Shown: positions 27,789 to 38,942, counted from the first letter of the stretch. The stretch is DNA of 64,000 nt from Microbulbifer sp. YPW1 (GCF_013367775.1 NZ_CP055157.1:3112001-3176000); one strand, 5' to 3'. Program-made: numbers and translations. Notes: a model not told the origin generated them from the letters alone.

Positions 27789-28745
27789 ATGAACTTCAGT
27801 TTTCTCGAGTTTGAACAGCCGATTGCGGAACTGGAAAGCAAGATCAAGGAGCTTCAGCACGTAGGGGACGACAACGACCTCAACATCGCTGAAGAGATCA
27901 CCCGTCTGCGGGAAAAGAGCGAGAAGCTCACCGAGTCCCTGTATTCCGACCTGTCTCCGTGGCAGATCGTGCAGGTGGCGCGTCATCCGCAGCGTCCCTA
28001 CGCGAAGGACTATATCGAGCGTATTTTCACTGACTGGGACGAGCTGCACGGCGATCGTCACTTTGGTGACGATCAGGCAATCATCGCTGGTATCGGCCGC
28101 CTCGAAGGCCGCCCGGTGGCGGTGATTGGTGAGGAAAAAGGTCGCTCGGTCAACGAGAAGGTGAAGCGCAATTTCGGCATGCCGAAGCCGGAAGGCTACC
28201 GCAAGGCCCAGCGCATCATGGAAATGGCCGAGCGCTTCAAAATGCCGGTGCTGACCCTGATCGACACTCCCGGGGCATACCCGGGCATCGACAGTGAGGA
28301 GCGCGGTATCTCCGAGGCAATCGCCAAGAACCTGGCGGTTATGTCACGCCTGCGCACCCCGATCATCTGCACCGTGATTGGTGAAGGCTCGTCCGGCGGT
28401 GCACTGGCGATCGGTGTGGGCGACCAGCTGAACATGCTGCAGTACTCCACCTACTTTGTGATTTCCCCGGAAGGTTGCGCCAATATCATCTGGAAAACCG
28501 TGGAGAAGGCGCCGCTGGCGGCCGAGGCCATGGGGGTGACCTCCAGTGTGCTGGAAGAGCTGGGCATTGTGGACGAGACCCTGCCGGAACCGCTGGGCGG
28601 CGCTCACCGCGATCCGGATCTGATGGCCGCCCGTCTGCGCGATCGTCTGTCGGAACAGCTGGACAAGCTGACTGCGGTGCCGCTGGATGAGCTGCTGGAA
28701 AAACGCTACCAGCGTCTGATGAGCTACGGTAACGTCACCGGCTGA
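27789..28745 (+). CDS. accA: Acetyl-CoA carboxylase carboxyltransferase subunit alpha
   Basis: A 318-aa protein with the standard AccA length and motifs: [19 protein letters not shown] at the N-terminus, [13 protein letters not shown], the oxyanion region [16 protein letters not shown] and [14 protein letters not shown]. With AccD it carries out the carboxyl transfer from biotin to acetyl-CoA, the first step of fatty acid synthesis. The 241 bp before it contain no gene and probably hold its promoter. A strong terminator follows. Confidence 0.98.
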   Translation: MNFSFLEFEQPIAELESKIKELQHVGDDNDLNIAEEITRLREKSEKLTESLYSDLSPWQIVQVARHPQRPYAKDYIERIFTDWDELHGDRHFGDDQAIIAGIGRLEGRPVAVIGEEKGRSVNEKVKRNFGMPKPEGYRKAQRIMEMAERFKMPVLTLIDTPGAYPGIDSEERGISEAIAKNLAVMSRLRTPIICTVIGEGSSGGALAIGVGDQLNMLQYSTYFVISPEGCANIIWKTVEKAPLAAEAMGVTSSVLEELGIVDETLPEPLGGAHRDPDLMAARLRDRLSEQLDKLTAVPLDELLEKRYQRLMSYGNVTG

Positions 28746-28767
28746 TCCAACAGCGATCTGCAGCTGT

Positions 28768-28805
28768 AAAAAAGCGGCGTCAACTTCGGTTGCGCCGCTT
28801 TTTTT
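28768..28805 (+). terminator. Rho-independent terminator after accA
   Basis: AAAAAAGCGGCG and CGCCGCTTTTTTT pair, with a second short stem CAAC/GTTG capped by a TTCG tetraloop. The T run extends to 28805. Confidence 0.92.
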
Positions 28806-28836
28806 GTTCTCCAGGTTCCTTCCCCGCTATCCGCAC

Positions 28837-30198
28837 TTACAGGCGCAGAATTTCCCGATAACCGGCAACCCGTGCGCGGAAGGGGGTATTGTCCTGCAGG
28901 TAGAGGCGCAGGCAGTCGGCGGAGTCGGGTTCACCGTGCACCAGTTGAATCTGCGTTCCCTTTTCCAGTTCCGACTGTAAAAGCCATTCTCCCAGTTCTA
29001 CGTAATCCGCGTGGGCTGACAGCCCTTCCAGAAGTTCTATCTGTGCCTTGCAGGGGATGTACTCGCCGTGAATTTTCACGCTCTGGGAGCCGGCCAGTAG
29101 CCGGGCCCCGCGGGTGCCGCCGGCCTGGTAACCGGCAAACAGCACGGTCGCGCGGTGGTCGGGCAGCAGTCGCTTCATATGGTGCAGTATGCGGCCGCCA
29201 CTGGCCATGCCGCTGCCGGCGATGATGATGTGTGGGTACTGGATATTTTCCAGTGCCTTGGACTGATCCACGCTGCGGGTGTACTGGATGCCGCTGCACA
29301 TGAAGGTGCAGTTTGCGGCGCTCAGCCGGTGCTGGTCTGGATAGCGGGCATAGATTTCCGATGCATCGATGGCCATGGGGCTGTCGAGGAATACGGGTAC
29401 CTTGGGAATTTTCTTTTGCCGCATCAATGTCAGCAGCAGGTGTTGCAGGGTCTGTGCCCGTCCCACGGCGAAACTCGGAATCAGTACCACGCCCCCGCGG
29501 CCGAGCGTGTTGTTGACGATTTCTGCCAGTTGTTGCGCGTGATCAATCTGCGGGTGGCGTCGGTCGCCGTAAGTGGATTCCAGTAGCAGCAGATCGAGCG
29601 CCGGTAATGGTCGCGGCGGATGCATGATGAGGTCATCCGGTCGCCCCACGTCGCCGGAAAACCCCACCCGCTTGCCATCGGCGTCGAGGATGACACTGCC
29701 GGCTCCGAGAATGTGGCCCGCGGGCTGAATTTGCAGCGTTGCACTGCCAATTGTGAACTTCTCATCAAACCCCACCGGCTGGAAAAGCGCCAGGCACTGT
29801 TCCGCGGTATCGCCGTTGTACAGGGGTTGTGGGTGGGCGTGCTTGCCGATTTTGTGGCGCTGGTAATAGCGGGCGTCTTCTTCCTGAATGTGTCCCGCAT
29901 CGGGCAGCAGAATCGAGCAGAGATCGCGGGTTGCGTGGTGACAGTACACGGGACCGCGATATCCCATTTGGTACAGCCGAGGAATATAGCCGGAATGGTC
30001 CAGGTGTGCGTGGGTGAGGACTATCCCCTTGAGGTGACGGTAATCGAAAAGGGGGGCTTCCCAGTTCCGCTCCCGCAGCCACTTGTAGCCCTGGAACATT
30101 CCGCAGTCCACCAGAAACTCTGTTTTACCATCGTCTACACTGACCAGAAATTTCGAACCGGTAACCGTGCCCGTTCCGCCGAGAAAAGTAATATTCAT
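28837..30198 (-). CDS. Beta-CASP metallo-beta-lactamase fold RNase-like protein
   Basis: The product has 453 aa. The metallo-beta-lactamase domain has HAHLDHSG (H63, H65, D67, H68), a GHILGAGSV ligand and GFSGDVGRP; the beta-CASP insert is about 200-360 with SPMAIDASEIY; and the C-terminal Zn ligand lies in GLSAHADYVEL. The architecture is that of beta-CASP RNases (YSH1/RNase J-related, the bacterial short type). It starts within the stop of the PRPP synthase gene (4-bp overlap), so it is the last gene of a three-gene operon with PRPP synthase and AMP/thymidine phosphorylase. RNA cleavage is the expected activity; the substrate is unknown. Confidence 0.88.
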   Translation of the reverse strand: MNITFLGGTGTVTGSKFLVSVDDGKTEFLVDCGMFQGYKWLRERNWEAPLFDYRHLKGIVLTHAHLDHSGYIPRLYQMGYRGPVYCHHATRDLCSILLPDAGHIQEEDARYYQRHKIGKHAHPQPLYNGDTAEQCLALFQPVGFDEKFTIGSATLQIQPAGHILGAGSVILDADGKRVGFSGDVGRPDDLIMHPPRPLPALDLLLLESTYGDRRHPQIDHAQQLAEIVNNTLGRGGVVLIPSFAVGRAQTLQHLLLTLMRQKKIPKVPVFLDSPMAIDASEIYARYPDQHRLSAANCTFMCSGIQYTRSVDQSKALENIQYPHIIIAGSGMASGGRILHHMKRLLPDHRATVLFAGYQAGGTRGARLLAGSQSVKIHGEYIPCKAQIELLEGLSAHADYVELGEWLLQSELEKGTQIQLVHGEPDSADCLRLYLQDNTPFRARVAGYREILRL

Positions 30199-31121
30199 GG
30201 GTACGCGTCTCTCAAGTCGCCATTTTCGATGTCCGCAAGCAGGTTGTTGATCACCGGAACCAGTTGTGGCGACAGGTCAAAGGTGCAGTAATCGCCGGGA
30301 ATACTATTGCTCACTGCCAGCGGACCTGTGCTGGCCTCCAGTATTTTTCGATCGGCGTTTTCGGCGAACACTCCGTGCACCGCCGCACAGGCAATTTTTT
30401 TTACCCCGGCCCGCTGCAGCGCGGAAATGGTTTCCAGTATCGTGTGGCCGCTGGAAATAACATCGTCGACGACGATCGCGGCTGTCGCATGGGAAATATT
30501 GTTCGCAGCCCCCAGCGATACCTGGACATCGCGGTCGCCACGCCGTTGCTTCTTGCCGACGACGAAATGTTGGCCGGTTGCTTTCGCCAGCGTTTCCACC
30601 CATTGCCGGCTTTCGGCATCCGGTCCGATCAATAGAGTATCGGGCTGTGTGGCGATCCAGGATTGCAATGCTGGCATTCCGGAAACGGCCAGCGCCGGGA
30701 TTGAATAAATTTCGTTGAGGTTTTGATAGCGATGCAGGTGCGGGTCTACGGTCACCAGCCAGTCGACGGCCGAGGAAATTACTTCGGCAAAAATACGTGA
30801 AGTCACCGCTTCGCCCGGGTTGAACACCTTGTCCTGACGCATATAGCTGAGGTAGGGCGCCACCAGTCCCACACTGGCGGCGCCCTGTGCCCGCAGGGTA
30901 TGGGTGAGAAACTGGAGTGGGAGAATTTTGGTGTCTGGCTGCAGGAGATTGGCGAGCACTACGCAGTGGCGACCGCCGACTGGCGATAGTACCCGCAGAT
31001 AAGTTTCTCCATCGGGGAAGCGTCGTGTCACCAGCCTTCCGCTTTCCGCATTCAGGCCCGCACTTAAAGGCGCCAGCAGTGGAAGCGCCTTTTCCAGGGT
31101 AAACAGAATTGGTTGTGACAT
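30195..31121 (-). CDS. Ribose-phosphate pyrophosphokinase family protein
   Basis: A 308-aa PRPP synthase-type protein with RRFPDGETYLRV near the N-terminus, the PYLSYMRQDKVFNPGEAVTSR flexible loop, the ATP/metal segment VDPHLHRY and the PRPP-binding motif IVVDDVISSGHTI. It is closer to the archaeal-like, phosphate-independent type than to the housekeeping Prs. It should make PRPP from ribose 5-phosphate and ATP, or run in that pathway. It overlaps the beta-CASP gene by 4 bp and lies 24 bp after the phosphorylase gene. A separate housekeeping prs is expected elsewhere in the genome. Confidence 0.88.
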   Translation of the reverse strand: MSQPILFTLEKALPLLAPLSAGLNAESGRLVTRRFPDGETYLRVLSPVGGRHCVVLANLLQPDTKILPLQFLTHTLRAQGAASVGLVAPYLSYMRQDKVFNPGEAVTSRIFAEVISSAVDWLVTVDPHLHRYQNLNEIYSIPALAVSGMPALQSWIATQPDTLLIGPDAESRQWVETLAKATGQHFVVGKKQRRGDRDVQVSLGAANNISHATAAIVVDDVISSGHTILETISALQRAGVKKIACAAVHGVFAENADRKILEASTGPLAVSNSIPGDYCTFDLSPQLVPVINNLLADIENGDLRDAYP

Positions 31122-31145
31122 CTGCAGTATTCCTGGTAAGTCCTT

Positions 31146-32672
31146 TCAAGCCCGGGCGGGGGTATCCACGGGAGCCACGTCAAACAGATCCCGGTTCTGG
31201 TGGAAGTACTCCCTTGCATAGGCCAGTTCCCCCGGCGTCTGAGCCAGGAGCGTGGCCAGTGATTGGCCCGCCTGGATGTTGTCACCCACTTTGACCTGCA
31301 GGCGCAGGCCGGCTTCCGGGGAAGACGGGGCGCCGGCTACTTTGGCCAGGTGTGCCAGGCGGCGGTTGTCCATGCTGCGCAAATGCCCGCCCCATTTACT
31401 GCGCAGTTCGATATGGTGACTGGCGCGGGGAATTTCGCGAAGGCCGCCCTGGGCTTCGCAGATATTCAGAAACTGTTGTAATGCCTTACCCGACTCGAGT
31501 ATCTCGCGGGCATTCTGGTGCGCCTGCTCCGCGCTGATATCGCTGGCCATGCACAGGAGTTGCGCGGAGAGGAACAGTGCCCGTTGGGTCAGATCGGCAG
31601 GAGCGTGTTCTTCATTGCGCAACACGCTCAGCACATCTCGAGCCTCTTCCGCGGGCCCAATGCCCCAGCCTATTGCCTGAGTGCCATCGGTTTGCACACA
31701 GCGGACCTCCACGCCGAGTCCGCTCGCCACCGCCTGAAACAGCGATTTAAGCCTCTCCGCCTGCTTTTGGTCGCGCACTTTCGCGGTGGGGCCTACCGGT
31801 ATATCAATCAGGATATGGGTAGAACCCGCGGCCATTTTTTTTGAAAGTACCGAGGCCACCAGTTGCCCCTCACTGTCCAGGTCAAGGGCGCGTTCGATAC
31901 GGATCAGCAGATCATCGGTGGGGCTCAACCCGACCTCCCCGCCAGCCGCCAGGCAGGCCCCGGTACGGGTGATAACGTTGCGGAGCTGCTCCAGGGGCAG
32001 GTCGACATTCGTCAATACTTCCATGGTATCTGCGGTTCCCGCGGGGGACGTGATCGCGCGGGAGGAGGTTTTGGGTATCACCAGGCCCGCAGCGCTGGCG
32101 ATAGCCACCACAATGGGTGTGGTGCGATTGCCCGGTAGGCCCCCGATACAGTGCTTGTCGAAGACACACTTGTAGTCCGGCCAGTACAGGCGGTTGCCAT
32201 TGTCGATCATGGCGGTCGTCAGCGCCGTGGTCTCGGCACTGTCAAGACGCCCTCCGGCACAGGCCGTCAGAAAGCTGGCGATTTCGATATCCGAATACAG
32301 GCGTTTGCCGATATCGCGGATGATGCTGGTCACCTCCAGTGAATTCAGGCGGTGACCATAGATTTTCTTGCGCAGGGCACTGAGGGATGGCACGAGGGGA
32401 GAGTGGTGCACATGTACCACTACTTCGTCCTGTAGATCGAGGAATTCCCAGGCACTGTCAGAAAAACCAATATACCCCTGCGGCAGAATCTTCTCGGCCA
32501 CGGTATTAAGCGTGGCAATAAGCGTCTGTTTACCGGCCTTAATTTGCAGGCGCGTATTGGCGGTATACCCCTCTGCACGGCAAATGGCGCAGTCCTTGCG
32601 CATAAATACGATGGGCTCTTCGTGGGTATCAATTCCCATTCTGTAGGCTTTCAGCGGCAGTGCCCGGCCCAT
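31146..32672 (-). CDS. AMP phosphorylase / thymidine phosphorylase family protein
   Basis: A 508-aa protein. An N-terminal domain of about 85 residues, as in archaeal AMP phosphorylase, precedes the thymidine phosphorylase core with KTSSRAITSPAGTADTMEV, a DKHCIGGLPGNRT phosphate loop and a C-terminal barrel-sandwich domain. AMP phosphorylase converts nucleoside monophosphates to ribose 1,5-bisphosphate and base. ATG 32672 is chosen for AGGGA about 8 bases upstream; a TTG at 32711 is also in frame. It is the first gene of the nuclease/PRPP cluster. No ribose-1,5-bisphosphate isomerase or RuBisCO is in the window, so the fate of the product is open. Confidence 0.87.
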   Translation of the reverse strand: MGRALPLKAYRMGIDTHEEPIVFMRKDCAICRAEGYTANTRLQIKAGKQTLIATLNTVAEKILPQGYIGFSDSAWEFLDLQDEVVVHVHHSPLVPSLSALRKKIYGHRLNSLEVTSIIRDIGKRLYSDIEIASFLTACAGGRLDSAETTALTTAMIDNGNRLYWPDYKCVFDKHCIGGLPGNRTTPIVVAIASAAGLVIPKTSSRAITSPAGTADTMEVLTNVDLPLEQLRNVITRTGACLAAGGEVGLSPTDDLLIRIERALDLDSEGQLVASVLSKKMAAGSTHILIDIPVGPTAKVRDQKQAERLKSLFQAVASGLGVEVRCVQTDGTQAIGWGIGPAEEARDVLSVLRNEEHAPADLTQRALFLSAQLLCMASDISAEQAHQNAREILESGKALQQFLNICEAQGGLREIPRASHHIELRSKWGGHLRSMDNRRLAHLAKVAGAPSSPEAGLRLQVKVGDNIQAGQSLATLLAQTPGELAYAREYFHQNRDLFDVAPVDTPARA

Positions 32673-32711
32673 AGCGTGGTCCCTGATTCCCCTAATTTTG
32701 CCGTGTGGCAA

Positions 32712-32992
32712 TAACGCCCGGTGGATGTAAATTATAGGTGGTAGATGAACCTCTCGGTGTGTGCTTCGGTGATGATTTCGTGCATGGCGGTACTGGTGTC
32801 GGGCTTCATGAAAGCAGTGTAAAGTCCCCCCTTCAGGAATCGGGTGGAGTCCCTAATTAACCAGTTTGGGGCCCGTGACTACTGGGTTTGCCCCTGTCCT
32901 GAGCGTAGACTGGGCATCGCTGAAAAACCGACCAGTAAAGGGGTCGCTGCGGCGTAAACCAACCAATTCACACAAGACGGGCGAGGTCGGCT
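32712..32992. other. Gene-free interval with divergent promoters
   Basis: No gene is seen between the divergent phosphorylase and TauE/SafE-type genes. A perfect TATAAT on the minus strand (32736 to 32731) would give a start site about 50 bp before the phosphorylase ATG at 32672; no convincing -35 box accompanies it. Confidence 0.4.
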
Positions 32993-33766
32993 TTGGCAGA
33001 GCTGGGAGAGTTGTTCAATCTGTTACCCGGCCAGAATTCCGGTCTGATGCTGGGCGTGCTGCTGCTGGTGTGTGTGGTCAGCGCGTTTATCTCCGCGGTA
33101 ACTGGGGGGGCAGGCGGTATCCTGATGTTTGCCGCCCTCAATGTGGCCATCCCCCTGCGTATGCTGGTGCCTATTCACGGTGCCGTACAGCTGCTCAACA
33201 ACCTGGCCCGTATCGTCTACGTGCGTGAGCATATCCGCTGGGACCAGTGTATTCCGTTCTTTGTGGGGTGCACCCTCGGCTCCGCTGCCATGACCCTGGG
33301 GCTTGCCAATCTCGACTGGCAGCAACTACCGCTGATTCTCCTCGCCGGCTTGATCTTTTACACCGTCTTCAAGCCCAAGAAGCTACCGGAAATACGCCTT
33401 AAAGCGCGTAATTTTTTCTGGGTGGGTATCGCCACTGGCACCCTCGGTATTATCGCCGGCGCGGTAGATCCACTACTGGCGGCTTTCTTTGTGCGCAAGG
33501 ATATGAGCCCGAAGGAAATTGTTGCGAACAAGTCGGTTATGCAGGCCTGGTGTCATGCGCTCAAAGTGCCCGCCTTCATCTATCTGGGCTTTGCGTTTTC
33601 CGACCATCTGGGGCTGATTCTGCTGCTCACTGTCGCCGCAGTGATCGGTACGCGTATTGGTATTGCCCTGCTGAATCGAATCGACAGCGAACTGTTTTTC
33701 AATTTGATGCGCGCGGCACTCGTGATCGCCGGCGCCCGCATTATTTACCAGTTAATAGCACAATAA
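32993..33766 (+). CDS. TauE/SafE (TSUP) family membrane transporter
   Basis: A 257-aa polytopic protein with about eight membrane segments and the family's N-terminal FISAVTGGAGGILMF and mid-protein GTLGIIAGAVDPLLAAFFVR. TSUP members export sulfonates or related organic anions such as sulfoacetate and sulfite. The start is uncertain: a TTG at 32993 has GCGAGG upstream and gives the full first helix, while the next Met is at 33047. An aldehyde dehydrogenase gene follows after 31 bp, so the exported anion may be the acid that enzyme makes. Confidence 0.85.
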   Translation: MAELGELFNLLPGQNSGLMLGVLLLVCVVSAFISAVTGGAGGILMFAALNVAIPLRMLVPIHGAVQLLNNLARIVYVREHIRWDQCIPFFVGCTLGSAAMTLGLANLDWQQLPLILLAGLIFYTVFKPKKLPEIRLKARNFFWVGIATGTLGIIAGAVDPLLAAFFVRKDMSPKEIVANKSVMQAWCHALKVPAFIYLGFAFSDHLGLILLLTVAAVIGTRIGIALLNRIDSELFFNLMRAALVIAGARIIYQLIAQ

Positions 33767-33797
33767 AAATCAGGTGCTCACACTACAGGTACACACA

Positions 33798-35165
33798 ATG
33801 GCCGATTACCAGATCATCAATCCTTTCAATGGCGAGCAGATTGAAGCCTACGACTTCCACACCCGCGAGCATGTGAAGGCTGCGATTGAAGTCTTGAAAC
33901 AGGGGCGCGGGACCCAGCAGGCGACTCCGGCATTTGAGCGTTCGAATATTCTGCTCAAGCTCGCCCGGTTGATTCAGGAGCGCAAGGAAGACCTGGCAGC
34001 GTTGATTACCGAAGAGACCGGCAAAACCATCAGCGATAGCCGTGTGGAAATCGACCGCGCCTACAACACTGCACTGGCCAGTGCCATGGAAGCCCGCAGT
34101 ATCAACGGCGAAGCGCTGGACTCCGATGCCTATCCGCCCATGCGTGAGAAAATTGGCGTAGTGCTGTGGAAGCCCCTGGGCTCTGTATTGTGTATTACGC
34201 CGTTCAACTTCCCTATCAATATCGCGGTGCACAAAATCGGCCCTGCTTTTGCCGCGGGTAATACCATTCTGTTCAAGCCCGGCCCACAGAACAAGCGCTC
34301 CGCAGAACTGCTGGTAGAACTCTGTTATGCCGCGGGCATGGACAAATCTGTCCTGCAAATGCTGATTCCGGATATCGATGCTACCAGCTATGCGGTATCC
34401 CACCCGGAAATCCACGCGATCAATTTCACCGGCGGCACTGCCGCGGCCAACGCCATTGCTGCCAATGCCGGCTACAAAAAAATGCTGTTTGAACTGGGTG
34501 GCAACGACCCCCTGATCGTCATGCCAGACGCCGACCTCGACGCCGCCGTCGGCGCCACTATCAACCAGCGTTTCGCCACCGCCGGCCAGCGCTGTACGGC
34601 GGCCAAACGTCTGTTTGTACACAGTGCAGTGTTCGACGCCTTTGCCGAAAAACTGGTGGCTGCCACCGCCAAACTCAAGGTCGGTAACCCGGCTGAAGAA
34701 GAAACCTTCGTCGGCCCGCTGATCCATACTGCTGCGGCGGATGAAGTCGAAGGGCGTATCCAGGCCGCCGTCGATGCAGGCGCCCGCGTCCTGTTTGGCC
34801 ACAAGCGCGAAGGCAATATCCTGTGGCCGACGATTCTCGACAATATTGCCGACGATGCCGAACTCGTTGCGGAAGAAACCTTCGGCCCTGTGGTGCCGCT
34901 GCGCAAATTTGAGGATGAGGCAGAGCTGGTTTCCCTGATCAACAGCTCCCCTTTCGGCCTGCAGGCGGGTGTATTTACTCAAAACCTCGCACTGGCCAAG
35001 CGACTCTATAACCAGCTGGATGTGGGCCTACTTGCAGTCAACGATGGCCCCGGGTTCCGCGCCGAACACTTCCCGTTTGGCGGCGTAAAAGAGAGCGGTG
35101 TCGGCAGGGAAGGGGTGAGTTATGCGATTCGTGAAATGAGCTATCAGAAAACACTGGTAATTTAA
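33798..35165 (+). CDS. NAD(P)+-dependent aldehyde dehydrogenase
   Basis: A 455-aa ALDH with the catalytic Cys266 in GQRCTAAKR, Glu232 in FELGGND, the cofactor site FTGGTAAAN and the substrate-channel region ITPFNFPIN. The sequence groups with succinate-semialdehyde or small-acid-aldehyde dehydrogenases rather than with AstD or betaine aldehyde dehydrogenase, but the substrate is not fixed by these motifs. ATG 33798 is preferred to 33774 because the family begins near YQIINPFNGE. The TauE/SafE-type gene just upstream suggests a sulfonated aldehyde, as in SafD/SafE; this is inference. Confidence 0.85.
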   Translation: MADYQIINPFNGEQIEAYDFHTREHVKAAIEVLKQGRGTQQATPAFERSNILLKLARLIQERKEDLAALITEETGKTISDSRVEIDRAYNTALASAMEARSINGEALDSDAYPPMREKIGVVLWKPLGSVLCITPFNFPINIAVHKIGPAFAAGNTILFKPGPQNKRSAELLVELCYAAGMDKSVLQMLIPDIDATSYAVSHPEIHAINFTGGTAAANAIAANAGYKKMLFELGGNDPLIVMPDADLDAAVGATINQRFATAGQRCTAAKRLFVHSAVFDAFAEKLVAATAKLKVGNPAEEETFVGPLIHTAAADEVEGRIQAAVDAGARVLFGHKREGNILWPTILDNIADDAELVAEETFGPVVPLRKFEDEAELVSLINSSPFGLQAGVFTQNLALAKRLYNQLDVGLLAVNDGPGFRAEHFPFGGVKESGVGREGVSYAIREMSYQKTLVI

Positions 35166-35283
35166 TTTTCTCAAAGTCCATAGCCTGAATCGAAGGCTGG
35201 GTACTGGGCGGCCGCAACTGAGCGTGCTACAAAGTCTACCAAGGACCAGAGGGCGCAGTCTGCCGCCAACGACGCTCAAAGAC

Positions 35284-35313
35284 TTGTCCCTCTGGTCACA
35301 TTACTACTATACT
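35284..35313 (+). promoter_or_regulatory. Probable sigma-70 promoter of the thi operon
   Basis: TTGTCC (35284-35289) and TATACT (35308-35313) are 18 bp apart. The predicted start, near 35320, falls exactly at the 5' edge of the TPP riboswitch. Confidence 0.55.
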
Positions 35314-35320
35314 CGGCCCC

Positions 35321-35405
35321 AACTTGTCGGAGTGCCTTCGGGCTGAGATCGCTGTTGCGAGATCCGTTGAACCTGATCGGGGTAACCCCCGCGTAGGAAA
35401 CAAGA
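35321..35405 (+). ncRNA. TPP riboswitch (THI element)
   Basis: The conserved features are in order: P1 CTTGT (35323-35327) with ACAAG (35400-35404), the CTGAGA box at 35343-35348, and the GAACCTGATC box at 35370-35379 followed by GGGGTAACCCCC and GCGTAGGAAACAAG. It binds thiamine pyrophosphate and shuts off the downstream thiC operon. The aptamer lies about 135 bases before the thiC start. Confidence 0.96.
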
Positions 35406-35420
35406 TCTGAATTCGCTACA

Positions 35421-37466
<2,046 letters not shown>

Positions 37467-37502
37467 CCCCGAACCGATAGAAAGCGCAGCGTCAAAAGCG
37501 AA

Positions 37503-37615
37503 GGCAGCGATGCGGGTAAGCCTTTGCCAGACCTTCTGCGAGAGGGACCTCGCAGAAGAGTCCCCCATGGATGGGTTCACGGTGTGTCTGGCAAAGGCTT
37601 ACCCGTAGCGCTGCC
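37503..37615 (+). repeat. Palindromic intergenic element, copy 3
   Basis: Arms at 37503-37532 and 37586-37615 are inverted with two mismatches in 30. Inside are a perfect hairpin CTTCTGCGAG/CTCGCAGAAG (37533-37558) and the core CATGGATGGGTTCACGG (37566-37582). It lies between thiC and thiO inside the thi operon, so it should be transcribed and could affect downstream expression. Confidence 0.85.
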
Positions 37616-37653
37616 GCCCTAATTTAGCCGACAACGAACCCCGGAACTATGCT

Positions 37654-38739
37654 GTGGCACAAGCCGAACTAAACATCGCAATAGCAGGCGCCGGCCTGAT
37701 GGGCCGTCTCCTAGCCTGGCGACTTTCCGAAAAAAGCCATCGGATTACATTGTTCGAATCCGGCAGCCTGGAAACTCCTGGGGGCGCTTGCCACACCGCT
37801 GCCGGCATGATCTCCCCGCTTTCGGAGCTGTTCCATTGCCCGCTGCCCATCTACGAGCTGGGCATGCAAAGCCTGCAACACTGGCCCCAGTGGGTAAAGC
37901 AACTGGAACACCAAACCGGAAGCCAGGTCGACTACCGCCAATCCGGCAGCGTCCTTATCGCCCACCCTCAGGACCGCAACGAACTTCTGCAATTCCAGCA
38001 GGAACTCAACGCAAAACTCGGGAGAGAAAGCGGCGGGCAACTGCAGTGGCTGGATAACCCCGCCCTGCGAAACCTGGAGCCGGAACTGGAACGCTTCGAT
38101 CAGGGGCTGTTTCTCGCCAGCGAAGCCGACATAGACAACAGAAAACTGCTCCCCGCACTGTTGCAAGCACTCAAGCAAAATCACGTTCAACTCCGTGAAA
38201 ATACCCCCGCAGAGTGCTGCCCCGGAAAAATAGAGAGCGCCGGCGGCTCAGAGTCATTCGACCTGGTCATTGACACCCGCGGACTCGGCGCCCGCAGCCA
38301 GATCCAGGGACTGCGCGGCGTGCGCGGTGAAGTCATGGTCGTGGAAACACCGGAGGTGCAACTTCAGCGACCGGTGCGACTGCTGCATCCAAGATACCAG
38401 CTCTACGCCGTGCCCAGAGCAAACAACCGCACCGTTATCGGCGCCACCGAAATCGAAAGCGATGACCTCTCGCCGATCTCCCTGCGTTCCACCATGGAGC
38501 TCTCCAGCGCCCTCTACTCGATCCATCCTGCGTTCGCCGAAGCGCGGGTTATCGAGACCCGCGTCAACTGTCGTCCTGCCACCATGGATAACTTGCCCGT
38601 AGTGGAAAGCGAGTCAGGCCTTATCTGCGTCAACGGACTGTTCCGCCACGGCTATTTGCTGGCGCCGGCACTGGTGCAAAAAGCGGAAAGCGAAATCGGA
38701 AAGCAGACTCAAACTTTAGCCACAGCACAGGTGACCTGA
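37654..38739 (+). CDS. thiO: Glycine oxidase ThiO
   Basis: A 361-aa FAD-dependent D-amino-acid-oxidase-fold protein with the dinucleotide-binding GAGLMGRLLAWRL at the N-terminus, GGACHTAAGMISP next to the FAD and the C-terminal NGLFRHGYLLAPAL. It oxidises glycine to the imine used for thiazole synthesis. GTG 37654 is the only start that keeps the FAD motif. The stop overlaps the thiS start by one base. Confidence 0.92.
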   Translation: MAQAELNIAIAGAGLMGRLLAWRLSEKSHRITLFESGSLETPGGACHTAAGMISPLSELFHCPLPIYELGMQSLQHWPQWVKQLEHQTGSQVDYRQSGSVLIAHPQDRNELLQFQQELNAKLGRESGGQLQWLDNPALRNLEPELERFDQGLFLASEADIDNRKLLPALLQALKQNHVQLRENTPAECCPGKIESAGGSESFDLVIDTRGLGARSQIQGLRGVRGEVMVVETPEVQLQRPVRLLHPRYQLYAVPRANNRTVIGATEIESDDLSPISLRSTMELSSALYSIHPAFAEARVIETRVNCRPATMDNLPVVESESGLICVNGLFRHGYLLAPALVQKAESEIGKQTQTLATAQVT

Positions 38740-38939
38740 TGCAATTACTGGTCAACGGTGAAACCGTCACCGCAAATCAAGGCGATACCGTCGCCGCAAT
38801 ACTGGAACAACTGGGCTATAGCGGCGAGACCTTCGCCGTCGCCTGCAACGGCGACTTTGTGCCGCGAGGTACCTACGATGAAGCCCGACTCAAACCCGGC
38901 GACCGCCTCGATATCGTTGCCCCGGTTGTCGGAGGCTGA
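38739..38939 (+). CDS. thiS: Sulfur carrier protein ThiS
   Basis: A 66-aa ubiquitin-fold protein ending in the required Gly-Gly. It carries thiocarboxylate sulfur to ThiG after adenylation by ThiF. Its ATG overlaps the thiO stop (TGATG), and thiG begins within 4 bp of its end, so the three are co-translated. Confidence 0.96.
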   Translation: MQLLVNGETVTANQGDTVAAILEQLGYSGETFAVACNGDFVPRGTYDEARLKPGDRLDIVAPVVGG

Positions 38940-38942
38940 ATG

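Noticed and set aside
27580..27792. 70-codon frame between dnaE and accA
   Set aside because: It runs into the accA start, has no ribosome site and no similarity I recognise.
35028..35279. 83-codon minus-strand frame at the aldehyde dehydrogenase end
   Set aside because: Overlaps the dehydrogenase C-terminus with the conserved FPFGGVKESG; no independent support.
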